Source: Scatosoma sp045613545 | GTDB lineage: Bacteria; Bacillota; Clostridia; Christensenellales; Borkfalkiaceae | Reading direction: 5' to 3' | DNA: 64,000 nt | Assembly (NCBI GenBank): GCA_045613545.1 | Contig: JAZLBD010000006.1 | Span: 62,001-126,000 of the forward strand | In this document: one piece after another, positions 1 through 8,026 of the stretch | How the letters are laid out: the number at the start of each line of letters is the position of its first letter | Position numbering within the stretch: the stretch's first letter is position 1 | The notes under the pieces: model-generated | Told to the model about the DNA's origin: nothing | The model's database searches: none | What the model saw: only the letters and a program-made list of their open reading frames with translations | Program-made: the position numbers and the translations under genes

Positions 1-391
1 CGCGGCAAGTCAAAGCCTTGGGAAAAACAATCCCTATCTCGGAGTCGTACCGCACAAGACGGTCGCCGTCCTTTCGGGGCTTGGATTCGTAGGGAAAAGC
101 GGATTGTTTTTATCGCGCGAGTACGGGAGTAAAATACGGCTTGCCACCATCCTTACCGATATGCCCTTACGGGCGGAACTTCCCGTTATAGAAAACGGTT
201 GCGAGGATTGTGAAATTTGCAAAAACGCCTGTCCCGCCGGCGCGATTTACGGGGAAAAACCCAAAACAAACGGCGAACGGAATTTTGACGCGGAAAAATG
301 CTCGAGATATATGAAAGAACATTTTCAAGATATCGGTCGAGGGAGCGTTTGCGGAATTTGTATTCGCGTATGCCCTAAAAACAAATTGTGA
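1..391 (+). CDS. QueG-like 4Fe-4S double-cluster protein, C-terminal part (5' end outside window)
   Basis: The reading frame is open from base 2, so the start lies upstream of the window; about 129 residues are visible. The segment GLGFVGKSGLFLSREYGS resembles the GLGWIGKN-type region of epoxyqueuosine reductases, followed by LATILTDMPL. Two ferredoxin-like clusters follow: CEDCEICKNACPAGAI and VCGICIRVCPKNKL, each fitting a [4Fe-4S] site. The protein stops just after the second cluster, so it lacks the C-terminal HEAT-like extension of full QueG. It is probably a QueG-family or related cobalamin/Fe-S reductase; the exact substrate is unknown because the catalytic N-terminal part is not visible. 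A hairpin terminator follows 20 bp after the stop. Confidence 0.75.
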   Translation, partial: AASQSLGKNNPYLGVVPHKTVAVLSGLGFVGKSGLFLSREYGSKIRLATILTDMPLRAELPVIENGCEDCEICKNACPAGAIYGEKPKTNGERNFDAEKCSRYMKEHFQDIGRGSVCGICIRVCPKNKL

Positions 392-410
392 CGTTTGGTA
401 AAAAAACGAA

Positions 411-439
411 CACGGACGCAAGGACGCGTCCGTGTTTTT
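411..439. terminator. Bidirectional intrinsic terminator between QueG-like gene and hpt
   Basis: A 9-bp perfect stem (cacggacgc at 411-419 with gcgtccgtg at 426-434) is followed by ttttta on the plus strand and preceded by an A-run at 400-406, which gives a U-run on the minus strand. It can stop both the plus-strand QueG-like gene and the minus-strand rex-tilS-hpt operon that ends at 454. Confidence 0.85.
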
Positions 440-453
440 ATGTATGCGCAAAA

Positions 454-993
454 TTATTTTTCATACACCGAGCGTTTCAAAACGCCTACGTAAGGAAGAT
501 TTCGATATTCTTCGTCGTAATCGAGCCCGTAGCCGATCACGAATTCGTCCTCAATCGTAAAACAGGTGTAATCGGGTTCCATCGGAGCCTCTCTTCTTTC
601 GGGTTTGTCGAGTAGCGTGACGATGTTCACGCTTGCAGGCGCGCGGGATATGAACAGTTTTTTGAGTTTATACAACGTATTCCCCGAGTCGATGATATCT
701 TCGACGATAAGGACGTCTCTACCTGCGATGTCCACCGACAAGTCCTTTTTGATTTGGAGCGTACCCAAAGAAACGCTACCGGACCCATAGGAAGAAACCG
801 CCATAAAATCGAGTTCCAAAGGGGTTTTCATATTGCGAATTAAATCGCTGAAAAACACGACGCTCCCTTTCAAAATACAAACGACTACGGGGCGTCTACC
901 CTCGTATAAACGGTCGAGTTGCGTCGCCATTTCTTTCACCCGTTTTTCAATCGTTTGTTCGTCCAACAAAATCCTTTCTACGTTCTTGTGCAT
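454..993 (-). CDS. hpt: Hypoxanthine phosphoribosyltransferase
   Basis: Cytosolic purine-salvage enzyme that joins hypoxanthine or guanine to PRPP to give IMP or GMP. It has 179 residues, the usual bacterial length. The PRPP-binding motif VLIVEDIIDSGNTL is at residues 94-107, the LKGSVVF loop at 41-47, and DFMAVSSYGSG in the flexible loop region is at 62-72. ATG start with GAGG about 8 nt upstream. It begins 9 bp after the tilS stop, reproducing the tilS-hpt pairing common in Firmicutes. Last gene of the rex-tilS-hpt unit. Confidence 0.95.
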   Translation of the reverse strand: MHKNVERILLDEQTIEKRVKEMATQLDRLYEGRRPVVVCILKGSVVFFSDLIRNMKTPLELDFMAVSSYGSGSVSLGTLQIKKDLSVDIAGRDVLIVEDIIDSGNTLYKLKKLFISRAPASVNIVTLLDKPERREAPMEPDYTCFTIEDEFVIGYGLDYDEEYRNLPYVGVLKRSVYEK

Positions 994-1002
994 AATTTCG
1001 CC

Positions 1003-2277
1003 TCACTTCTTTCGTAATGCAATATATTTTATATTTTTCGTTTGCTCGGTCACTTTCACTGCGTCGGAAATTTCCACTCCGCAAACGATATATACCGTGT
1101 TCCCCTCCGCAACCACGGGGATTTCAGCCCGTTTTTTTTGCGGTATTTTTTCGTCGATGAAATACTTTTTTAAGCTTTTTTTCCCACCGCCGAACTTTTT
1201 GAAAACGTCGCCCGTTTGGAAAAATCGAACGCTCGCGCCCTTGGGCAAAGCGTCCTCGTCATAGCAAAGGACTTTCCCCTCGAATTCTCCCGTGATCGGA
1301 TTTTGCGACGAAACGACCTCGTAGGCGGATTTTCCTTCGTCACCGTCCGTCAAAAGAGCGATTCCCTCGTAGCATTTGAGAGCGTACACTCCGCTCGGCA
1401 AGATACTTTTACTGCCCGTTTGTTTCCCCTGCAAAGCAAACACGTCCTCCAAGTGCGCGGAGGTATAATCCTTTTCAAGTCCCAAGGTTTTAAGCGCTTG
1501 CAAGGTCGCCCTACGAAAAAGCACTTTTTCTTTACAGGGAGTGATACGAATCCCCGTGTCTCCCGTCCAAGCGGGAGGGACGTTTTGGATAAGCTTTTCA
1601 CTTTCCCTTTGCAAAAATTCTTCTTCTTCGTTGACAAGGAAAGAAAATTTAGCGATATTGACCGTACTTTGCGGACAAATTTCTTCTAAAACGGGTAAAA
1701 CCTGCAAGCGGATTTTGTTGCGGGTAAACCCTACGTCGACGTTGGAAGAGTCCTCGCAATAGGACAAGCCCCTCTCTCGCAAAAAAGTCAAAATATCTTC
1801 TTTTTTCCAAGTAAGGAACGGGCGAAGAAAAATACCGTCCTCCTCTTTCATTCCGACCATGCCCGAAAGCGACGTGCCTCTGCAGAGGCGAAAAAGGATG
1901 GTTTCCGCCACGTCTTTTTGGTGATGGGCGGTGGCAATATAATCGGTTTTCCCCTCTTGTACGAGCAAGGAAAACACCCTTCTTCTAAAATTTCTCGCGT
2001 ACGTTTCCACGCTGATTTTTTCTCTCGAAGCGCCCTTTAGACAATCGTCGGAAAAGAAAAAGCACGGCACGTCCAATCGAGAGCACACCCCTTTTACGAA
2101 CGCTTGATCGCGTAAACTTTCGTCCCCTCGAATTCCGTGTTCACAATGCACGGCGGAAAGCGTAAAGCCACAACGCACCGACTCTTCTTTTAAGAAAAAG
2201 AGCAGTGCCGTGGAATCGGCGCCACCAGAAAGAGCGACCGTTATTCTTTTCCCTTTCCATTTTTCGAGTTGCATCAT
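1003..2277 (-). CDS. tilS: tRNA(Ile)-lysidine synthase
   Basis: N-type PP-loop ATPase that converts C34 of the CAU-anticodon tRNA-Ile to lysidine, making it read AUA. The PP-loop SGGADS is at residues 17-22 from the ATG at 2277; a central TilS region and a C-terminal domain with FGGGKKSLKKYFIDEKIP follow. The frame extends upstream to a TTG at 2346 inside the end of rex, but that extension (23 residues) is not TilS-like and contains a good promoter. I therefore chose the ATG-ATG pair at 2272-2277. About 424 residues. No Shine-Dalgarno is apparent before the ATG (see the promoter at 2284-2312 and the related finding). Confidence 0.92.
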   Translation of the reverse strand: MMQLEKWKGKRITVALSGGADSTALLFFLKEESVRCGFTLSAVHCEHGIRGDESLRDQAFVKGVCSRLDVPCFFFSDDCLKGASREKISVETYARNFRRRVFSLLVQEGKTDYIATAHHQKDVAETILFRLCRGTSLSGMVGMKEEDGIFLRPFLTWKKEDILTFLRERGLSYCEDSSNVDVGFTRNKIRLQVLPVLEEICPQSTVNIAKFSFLVNEEEEFLQRESEKLIQNVPPAWTGDTGIRITPCKEKVLFRRATLQALKTLGLEKDYTSAHLEDVFALQGKQTGSKSILPSGVYALKCYEGIALLTDGDEGKSAYEVVSSQNPITGEFEGKVLCYDEDALPKGASVRFFQTGDVFKKFGGGKKSLKKYFIDEKIPQKKRAEIPVVAEGNTVYIVCGVEISDAVKVTEQTKNIKYIALRKK

Positions 2278-2283
2278 ATCGTT

Positions 2284-2312
2284 ATTATACCATATTCCGT
2301 TTATAAAAGCAA
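2284..2312 (-). promoter_or_regulatory. Promoter for tilS; predicted transcript is leaderless
   Basis: Minus strand: -35 TTGCTT (2307-2312), 17-bp spacer, -10 TATAAT (2284-2289). Transcription would be expected to start about 7 nt downstream of the -10, near 2277, which is the A of the chosen tilS ATG. The box lies just after the rex stop codon (2327-2329), so tilS could be made from this promoter or by read-through from rex. Confidence 0.6.
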
Positions 2313-2326
2313 GACTTTCCAGCAGA

Positions 2327-2962
2327 TTAAATCGAACGATTGGCAAGTTCGTTGGAAAGTAGCGCGAGAGAGGAAGATAAATCCTCGTTTTTAACGACGA
2401 CGTCGGGCGGTGCGATCAGCGCCGTCGGCGCAAAATTCCAAACCCCGCGAATCCCCGCTTTTACCAAACGATCCAAAACCTCTTGCGCGGAGGTCTTCGG
2501 TACGGTAATGATCGCCAAATTAACGTGTTTGCGATTGACGTAGCGCTCCAAATCAGACATATCGTACACCGTTTTTCCCGCAATTTTTTTACCCGTTATT
2601 TTGGGGTCGATATCAAACGCCGCGACGATATTGAGTCCGTTGTTTTTGAATCCTTCGTAGCTTAAAAAGGCTTTGCCAAGCCCCCCGACTCCTACGATAA
2701 TTACGTCGGATAAATTGTCGTAGCCTAAAAATTTTTCAATATCTTTCATAAGTTGTTGCACTTCAAACCCGAGCCTTGGCGTACCGGAAGTGGACGTGAC
2801 GCGAGCCAAATCTTTCCGCACGAGAACGGCGGAAACCAAAATGCTTTGCGCCAGCTTTTCCGAGGAAACGTACCTTTCCCCCTGCGCAAAAGCCCATTGT
2901 AAATAGCGCAAATATAACGGCATTCGCAACGTTGCCGCCTTGGAAATACCCCTTTTTTCCAT
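2327..2962 (-). CDS. rex: Redox-sensing transcriptional repressor Rex
   Basis: NADH/NAD+-responsive repressor of fermentation and respiration genes. It has 211 residues, normal for Rex. A winged-helix DNA-binding domain covers about 1-75 (SKAATLRMPLYLRYL; LVRKDLARVTSTSGTP), followed by a Rossmann fold with GVGGLG at 91-96 and a C-terminal swapped helix. ATG start with a strong GGGAGG 7 nt upstream. First gene of the rex-tilS-hpt unit. I found no clear Rex-operator palindrome at its own promoter. Confidence 0.95.
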   Translation of the reverse strand: MEKRGISKAATLRMPLYLRYLQWAFAQGERYVSSEKLAQSILVSAVLVRKDLARVTSTSGTPRLGFEVQQLMKDIEKFLGYDNLSDVIIVGVGGLGKAFLSYEGFKNNGLNIVAAFDIDPKITGKKIAGKTVYDMSDLERYVNRKHVNLAIITVPKTSAQEVLDRLVKAGIRGVWNFAPTALIAPPDVVVKNEDLSSSLALLSNELANRSI

Positions 2963-2998
2963 CGCAAACCTCCCTTTCGATATTTTTTATCAATTTTT

Positions 2999-3026
2999 AT
3001 TATACTCGTTTGCGAAAAAAAGTCAA
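2999..3026 (-). promoter_or_regulatory. Sigma-A promoter of rex
   Basis: Minus strand: TTGACT (3021-3026), 16-bp spacer, TATAAT (2999-3004). It lies 37 bp upstream of the rex ATG with a good Shine-Dalgarno in between. Confidence 0.8.
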
Positions 3027-3117
3027 GCGAACGCGCTACCAATTTCGTTTATCCCCCAAACAAAATAAAAAACTCTCGTCCGCATAACGAAAGGACGGTT
3101 TTCACATACTGCTTACT

Positions 3118-3546
3118 ATGAAACGAAACGGTTATAAAAACAAAGGGTTTATCGCCCTGATTCTTCTCACTCTCTTTGCCACTTTTACCCTTTTCCCTGG
3201 TTGGACGAAGCAGTCGGATATCACGGAAATCACTCGCCCGTATCTTGGCGAATACCGCTTGGAAAAGCTCCTCTTCGACGGGAAAGACAAGAAAAAAGTT
3301 TTCGACGAGTTGACCTTGGAATTGCTCTCTAATAACGATTTCGTCCTGCACGCCAAGATTCGGGCGAGAAAGAAGAAAAAAATCAAAGGATCCTATTCCT
3401 TTTCGCAAGAGGGAGGCACCCTTTCTCTTTCCGGGAACGGACTGTACGGAATAAAAAAGGGAGAATACACCATAGAAAACGGAAAATTCCACGTCGTTGC
3501 AAGGTATGGAAAGCATACTTTATTTATGGTATTTTCGCAATCTTAA
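3118..3546 (+). CDS. Small secreted or membrane-anchored protein of unknown function
   Basis: 142 residues, not recognised. A basic N-terminus (MKRNGYKNK) is followed by a hydrophobic segment at about residues 10-27, then a hydrophilic Lys-rich domain with short beta-like strands (SLSGNGLYGIKKGEYTI). There is no lipobox cysteine, so it is either a cleaved signal peptide protein or an N-terminal anchor. The ribosome-binding site is poor: AAAGGA lies more than 20 nt upstream. I preferred this frame over the overlapping minus-strand frame (3049-3516) because it has the composition of a real exported protein. It stands alone between rex and ttcA, each with its own promoter. Confidence 0.55.
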   Translation: MKRNGYKNKGFIALILLTLFATFTLFPGWTKQSDITEITRPYLGEYRLEKLLFDGKDKKKVFDELTLELLSNNDFVLHAKIRARKKKKIKGSYSFSQEGGTLSLSGNGLYGIKKGEYTIENGKFHVVARYGKHTLFMVFSQS

Positions 3547-3599
3547 TTTGATTGCGTTCAGCTAAAAAATCTCTCGTCGTTCGAGAGGGATAAAAAAGC

Positions 3600-3629
3600 T
3601 TGACGGAACACGCGTTCTCTTGCTATAAT
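3600..3629 (+). promoter_or_regulatory. Sigma-A promoter of the TtcA-family gene
   Basis: TTGACG (3600-3605), 18-bp spacer, TATAAT (3624-3629), about 29 bp before the ATG at 3658. A purine-rich AGAGAG serves as the Shine-Dalgarno region. Confidence 0.8.
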
Positions 3630-3657
3630 AAAACCAGAAACAAAAGAGAGAACCGTT

Positions 3658-4500
3658 ATGCCTAAAATCCTCGAAGAATATCAAAACGTAGAACGATCCA
3701 TCATCACGACCTATCGCAAAAGCATTTGGTCGCCCTTTACCCTCGCCGTAAAAAAATATAATCTTATCCAAGACGGCGATAGGATCGCCGTTTGTATCTC
3801 CGGCGGAAAGGACAGTATGCTCCTTGCCAAGCTTATGCAAGAACTCCATAAGCACGGCAAAGGGAATTTTGAGCTGGTGTTTTTGGTCATGGATCCTGGA
3901 TACAACCCCAAAAACCGACAAAAAATCGAAGAAAACGCAAAAAAATTAAACGTTCCTATTGAAATTTTTGAAACGGATATCTTTGCGGTTGCAGACGGCG
4001 TAAAACAACAGCAAGAGGGCTCGCCTTGTTATCTTTGCGCAAGAATGCGCCGAGGACATTTGTACGCGAAAGCCAAAGAGCTTGGGTGCAACAAAATCGC
4101 GCTCGGCCACCACAAGAGCGACGTGATCGAAACTACGCTCATGGGAATGCTGTACGGCGGACAAATTCAAGGTATGTTGCCCCGTATCAAAAGCTCGAAT
4201 TTCGAAGGAATGGAACTCATTCGACCGATGTATTGTATTTTAGAAGAGGATATTTTGCGTTGGAAAGAGTATAATAACCTCGACTTTATCGCTTGCGCTT
4301 GCCGTTTCACCGAGGAGACGGAAACGGGCGAAATGTTCTCGGCAAGGACCCGCGTGAAAGAGCTAATCAAAGACCTCAAAAAAGAGAATGAAAACGTGGA
4401 GAACAACGTTTTCCAAAGCATTCACAACGTACAACTCGACACGCTCGTCGAATATAAAACGGAAAACGTCCACCACTCCTTTTTAGAGAAATTCGACTGA
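3658..4500 (+). CDS. ttcA: TtcA-family tRNA 2-thiolation enzyme
   Basis: PP-loop ATPase of the TtcA/TtuA group, which adds sulfur to tRNA bases (C32 in TtcA proper). It has 280 residues. The PP-loop SGGKDS is at 48-53. Cysteines at about 123 and 126 (CYLC) and a third near 212-214 (ACACRF) match the three-cysteine ligation of the [4Fe-4S] cluster known in this family. LGHHKSDVIETTLMGMLYGG is the conserved central block. Monocistronic, with its own promoter and a strong terminator 27 bp after the stop. Assignment to TtcA rather than another member of the family is by similarity only. Confidence 0.85.
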   Translation: MPKILEEYQNVERSIITTYRKSIWSPFTLAVKKYNLIQDGDRIAVCISGGKDSMLLAKLMQELHKHGKGNFELVFLVMDPGYNPKNRQKIEENAKKLNVPIEIFETDIFAVADGVKQQQEGSPCYLCARMRRGHLYAKAKELGCNKIALGHHKSDVIETTLMGMLYGGQIQGMLPRIKSSNFEGMELIRPMYCILEEDILRWKEYNNLDFIACACRFTEETETGEMFSARTRVKELIKDLKKENENVENNVFQSIHNVQLDTLVEYKTENVHHSFLEKFD

Positions 4501-4521
4501 TTTCCTATCCCAAAATCACAT

Positions 4522-4553
4522 AAAAAAGCCGTAGCTTTCTTGCTACGGCTTTT
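4522..4553. terminator. Bidirectional terminator between ttcA and the M55-like operon
   Basis: A 12-bp stem (4524-4535 with 4542-4553) has a 6-nt loop. Flanking A- and T-runs give U-tracts on both strands. It closes ttcA (plus) and the DUF4838/M55-like operon (minus). Confidence 0.9.
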
Positions 4554-4556
4554 CGT

Positions 4557-5330
4557 TTATTGAATGAGCCCCAAATCGTGTAAATATTCGATTTTAGTAA
4601 TCGTTTTTCCAAGCGTTCGAGGACCTCTTCGCTCCTTTTGGGAATAGATCTTCGCAATCGCGTCGTCGCAAAAATCAGTACGGTTATAATCCACTTGGAT
4701 ATCCATCGGGAACACGACTTTTTTCGGCACAATATCCGACGCAAGCGCCTTTTTCACGCCCTCTTCATAGCGTTTTGCCACTTCTTCTTCGGGAAGCACT
4801 TCGCAAAGCCCTCTAAACTTACCCGTTTTCGTTTCAATCGTCACGACGTTGGGGATTGTTTCCGCCGCCTCTTTGCAACAAGCCGTATCACCGCTCACCG
4901 CAAGCACGGGCACGTTGAAATTCCCGAAATAGGTGTGGTGCATATCAATCTCGCCAACCGTTTTTCCGTTGAAATAGAGGTTATGCCAACCCAAATGGTT
5001 GTACGAACCCGAGCAGAACGCCCCTTGCGTTCCCGCTTTTGCCACCATACCCACCAAAATAACACCGCGACAATCGGGCAAAATGGGAGGAAGTTCCCAA
5101 GAATAGAGATTTTTTATCCCCTCGAGCAAAGAATATTGATACTTGTTTGCAATCGCCGAAAATGCAAGCGGATTGCATACGTACACTTCAAAACCTTGCT
5201 CCATCGCGATTTTTGCCACACGGTTGATATCTTTTGCGAGGAAATCTGCCGAACGGTTCGTGTCAAGATCGTTCAAACTTTTTATTCCAGCCACCCCTTC
5301 TTGACGGCACACAATCAAAATGTTTTTCAT
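4557..5330 (-). CDS. M55 (DppA-like) family protein, probably inactive, copy 1
   Basis: 257 residues related to D-aminopeptidase DppA (peptidase family M55). Landmarks: QEGVAGI near residue 10, ILVGMVAKAGTQGAF at 91-105, FNGKTVGEIDM at 120-130 and VPVLAVSGDTACCKEA. Against the DppA ligands as I recall them (Asp8, Glu10, His60, His104, Glu133) only the two glutamates remain (E11, E127); Asp is Arg, and both His are replaced. A functional aminopeptidase is therefore doubtful. ATG start at 5330 with AGGAGGGG overlapping the stop of the upstream gene; an upstream in-frame TTG is not used. Last gene of a three-gene operon with copy 2 and a DUF4838 protein. Confidence 0.75.
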   Translation of the reverse strand: MKNILIVCRQEGVAGIKSLNDLDTNRSADFLAKDINRVAKIAMEQGFEVYVCNPLAFSAIANKYQYSLLEGIKNLYSWELPPILPDCRGVILVGMVAKAGTQGAFCSGSYNHLGWHNLYFNGKTVGEIDMHHTYFGNFNVPVLAVSGDTACCKEAAETIPNVVTIETKTGKFRGLCEVLPEEEVAKRYEEGVKKALASDIVPKKVVFPMDIQVDYNRTDFCDDAIAKIYSQKERRGPRTLGKTITKIEYLHDLGLIQ

Positions 5331-5341
5331 ATTTCCCCTCC

Positions 5342-6130
5342 TCAAAACTTCCCAAGAAATTCTTCCAGATCGTCGGTTTTTTCGACGTCTTTTATCGCAT
5401 TTCTCGCGCCCGTTCTCGTGAAACCTTCAATCCCTCTGCAATAGAGGAAGTCTTCCAAAACGTCCTCGCGCATAAACTCGATGTCGATATGCAAGGGATA
5501 CTCCTTTTTCTTCACCGAGAAAGAGGGTAATTTTGCGAGCGCTTGACGAGTCGCGCGACCGATCTTTTCACGGATTTTTTCCACGGGTTCTTTTTCGTTA
5601 TGGATAAATCTCCATTCGACGTCACGGTTTACCACCGTAAGAGCGCCCTCACATTCCTCTTGCAGTTCGTCGCAAGCGCGTTGACAACCTACCCCCATCA
5701 CGACGGGGATATCGTTCATCGCAAAAAATTCTTTACAAATGCCGATAAATCCTCTGCTTTCGCCGTTGATTCTATAGTCCCAAAAATCGGGGGTATACGT
5801 TTCGTCGAAAAAGGCTTTTCCCGTGCCGGCTTTCGCCACCATACCCATCATAATAACCCCTTTGCATTCGGGTAAGATATTCTTGATTTCTTGGGGCTCG
5901 ATAAATTTCGCTTTTTCCGACAAATAACGGCCGAAATATTTATAGGAAGCGGGCACGTCCTTTTCTCTCGGATAGCAAACGTAAGGGACGTATCCGCACG
6001 AGGCGATCGCCTCGACGGAAACGTTTACGTCTCTAGCGGATTCTTGAATACCCGCAACGGAAAACACGCGAATATGTTCGGGAATATCCGAACCGCCCTC
6101 TAATTGCGCAATAATTAAAATGTTTTTCAT
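5342..6130 (-). CDS. M55 (DppA-like) family protein, probably inactive, copy 2
   Basis: 262 residues, paralogous to the gene just downstream: both begin MKNILI, both have an EG near residue 11 and the block G-M-V-A-K-A-G-T. Even fewer M55 ligands survive here: the Asp is Gln, the His of the GYHA block is Val, and the Glu of PVGE is Phe (SRGFIGI). The C-terminal third (EYPLHIDIEF) aligns with the MDIQVDY region of copy 1. The chosen ATG at 6130 overlaps the TGA of the DUF4838 gene as ATGA, which indicates translational coupling. Function unknown; a binding or structural partner role is inference. Confidence 0.72.
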   Translation of the reverse strand: MKNILIIAQLEGGSDIPEHIRVFSVAGIQESARDVNVSVEAIASCGYVPYVCYPREKDVPASYKYFGRYLSEKAKFIEPQEIKNILPECKGVIMMGMVAKAGTGKAFFDETYTPDFWDYRINGESRGFIGICKEFFAMNDIPVVMGVGCQRACDELQEECEGALTVVNRDVEWRFIHNEKEPVEKIREKIGRATRQALAKLPSFSVKKKEYPLHIDIEFMREDVLEDFLYCRGIEGFTRTGARNAIKDVEKTDDLEEFLGKF

Positions 6131-7821
6131 ACGAGCAACAACGACCTCCATTTCATCAATTTAATGTCCACCGTATTCATATAAAGAACACCGTGTTCCG
6201 CCGTAAATCGAATGCTATACGTCTTCACACCACGCTCGAATTCGTCCACGTATTTTTTAAGTTCTTCCTTCGTAAGATCGTTTGCGTAATCTTCGAGAAG
6301 TATATAAAGCGGGGTGAGTTTTTGACAGGTGACGCGTAGCGCAACCTCGGGATTTTCCGCCGTCTTTTCTGCATCTTCCAACAATTCGATCCAGCCCAAA
6401 AGCTTTTCCTTCGGCCAAGCGTTTTCGTCCTTGTAGGTCGGTTGACCGCCGATATAGGAATGGAAAGAAATGGGAATGGTGCGCAAATGCGCGTTGATTT
6501 CGTTGAAATATTGACGAACGAGAGGCGCGGACTTTTTATAATAATTCGCGAAGAAATCGTCGATGAGTTTCTCTTTGTCTAAATCCAAATTCCAAAGAAG
6601 TTTGGAGCGCACGTAGGTTTTCAACGCGTCGAACGCTACGTCCGGCCAAGGGGAACACATATCGATAATGTAAGGACAGTTCATTTCGCGGAATCGACGG
6701 AAGTCGTCCAAGAAAAATTCCCATTCGCTCGTATAGAATATGATATCGTCGAACGCGCAGTCGTACGTCCAAACGTAGGGCTCGATGCCCAATTTGAAAT
6801 ACCCTTCGAACATACGGGAAACGGCGGGATTCGCCTCACGGTCGAACAGGCTATGCGTATAATCCGCGTTGAGGGGAGCGAACATAACGCCCACGTTCTT
6901 TTCCGCCATCAAAGAGGGATGCGCCGGTTCCATATTTTCGTCCACGGGAGGGAATTTCGTATGGCAATAAGCAGGAGTCACCGTCTTCACCGTCTTGCCA
7001 GGATAGTTGACTTCCACGAATTCATTCACCGCTTTTGCCACCTTGTTGATAAACAACATCGCCGTACCGCTAGGTCCACCGTACAAACGATCGCTCTCTT
7101 GACACTTCGGACATTTACAAATCGGCGCGCCGTCCTCTTGACCGAGGAATAAATAGGTCGTCTGGTGATGCTTGAAGCCGTCTTCTTTTATAATTTCGAA
7201 ACAGTTCTTGATGAACTCTTGCGTCATTTCTTCGTTCGTGATGCAAAGTTGTTCCACGTCTTCCGAATACCAGTCCGGGTGATCCTTCAAATACTTGGAC
7301 GGAGGCATAATAAAGAAGTGGCAATGGAACGGTGTGAGAAGTGGCGGCGAACTGCGGCGGGTACGCTTCGCAAAATTCCAACCGTACTTCGACCAACCCA
7401 CCCAACTCGTTTCACGATATTGGAACGAGGGGTTTTCGAGGATATCAAGTTCGGGCAAGGAAAGTTTTTCGCTCACGTGGACTTCATCTTCCGCGTACGC
7501 CTCCCATTCGCAAAGTTCGTGCAAAAGGGAATAAGTCCCGAACAACACGCCGGAGGGTGTAGGCGAAACAACGCAATAGCCGTTTTCTACGCTTTTAATC
7601 ACAAACCCGGGATCTGTGAGATCCTTTTTCCATCCTTCCGCGCCCTTCTCTAAAGCATATCTCGTATCGCCAAGGGAAATAAACACGGAACCGTCCGTCG
7701 GCTTTTCGTGCACGATGGATACGTTTGCATACTTTTTCAAAAATAGCGTGGCCTCATCCACCGCCATTTTCAAATCGCCCGTATAATCTTTCTCAACGAG
7801 TACCTTAACGTTAATTTTCAT
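6127..7821 (-). CDS. DUF4838 family protein, glycoside-hydrolase-like, cytoplasmic
   Basis: 564 residues. The N-terminal third (GSVFISLGDT; GVLFGTYSLLHELCEWEAYA) resembles the N-terminal domain placed before TIM-barrel glycosidases such as GH67/GH20. The central part has the DUF4838 features: YLFLGQEDGAPICKCPKC (a CxCxxC group near residue 235), SGTAMLFINKVAKAV and WTYDCAFDDIIFYTSEWEFF. There is no signal peptide or membrane segment, unlike many secreted family members. Family members are often found in carbohydrate loci but the reaction is not established. First gene of the operon with two M55-like proteins; ATG with GAAGGAAG before it. Confidence 0.82.
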   Translation of the reverse strand: MKINVKVLVEKDYTGDLKMAVDEATLFLKKYANVSIVHEKPTDGSVFISLGDTRYALEKGAEGWKKDLTDPGFVIKSVENGYCVVSPTPSGVLFGTYSLLHELCEWEAYAEDEVHVSEKLSLPELDILENPSFQYRETSWVGWSKYGWNFAKRTRRSSPPLLTPFHCHFFIMPPSKYLKDHPDWYSEDVEQLCITNEEMTQEFIKNCFEIIKEDGFKHHQTTYLFLGQEDGAPICKCPKCQESDRLYGGPSGTAMLFINKVAKAVNEFVEVNYPGKTVKTVTPAYCHTKFPPVDENMEPAHPSLMAEKNVGVMFAPLNADYTHSLFDREANPAVSRMFEGYFKLGIEPYVWTYDCAFDDIIFYTSEWEFFLDDFRRFREMNCPYIIDMCSPWPDVAFDALKTYVRSKLLWNLDLDKEKLIDDFFANYYKKSAPLVRQYFNEINAHLRTIPISFHSYIGGQPTYKDENAWPKEKLLGWIELLEDAEKTAENPEVALRVTCQKLTPLYILLEDYANDLTKEELKKYVDEFERGVKTYSIRFTAEHGVLYMNTVDIKLMKWRSLLLV

Positions 7822-7889
7822 ATCTTCCTTCTTTTCCTTTATTTTTAATGGGGAAACCCACTTTTTTAAGATTTCCCATCTTATTTTTT

Positions 7890-7918
7890 ATTATATCATA
7901 AAGCAACTCGGATTGCAA
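7890..7918 (-). promoter_or_regulatory. Promoter of the DUF4838/M55-like operon
   Basis: Minus strand: TTGCAA (7913-7918), 17-bp spacer, TATAAT (7890-7895). The predicted 5' leader of about 60 nt contains an imperfect inverted repeat (aatggggaaa near 7846-7855 against atttcccat near 7871-7879) that could be a hairpin or operator. Confidence 0.75.
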
Positions 7919-8026
7919 TACTTTTACAAAAAAAACTTCTCGCTTTTACAAATTATTTGCTCCTTCTTTTGGCATATCTTGTCCGCGCGAAGCATAGGAT
8001 AGAAAAAACAACCTACGAGGGGTATT

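Noticed and set aside
2963..3060. Rex operator upstream of rex
   Set aside because: No match to the TTGTTAA-type palindrome was visible around the promoter.
3049..3516. A 155-residue minus-strand open frame opposite the small exported protein
   Set aside because: Lacks a ribosome-binding site and has antisense-type composition; the plus-strand frame has a coherent signal-anchor and soluble domain.
3571..3587. Hairpin ctctcg/cgagag with a minus-strand U-run
   Set aside because: It looks like a minus-strand terminator but no minus-strand gene leads into it, and on the plus strand it lacks a U-run to serve the small exported protein.
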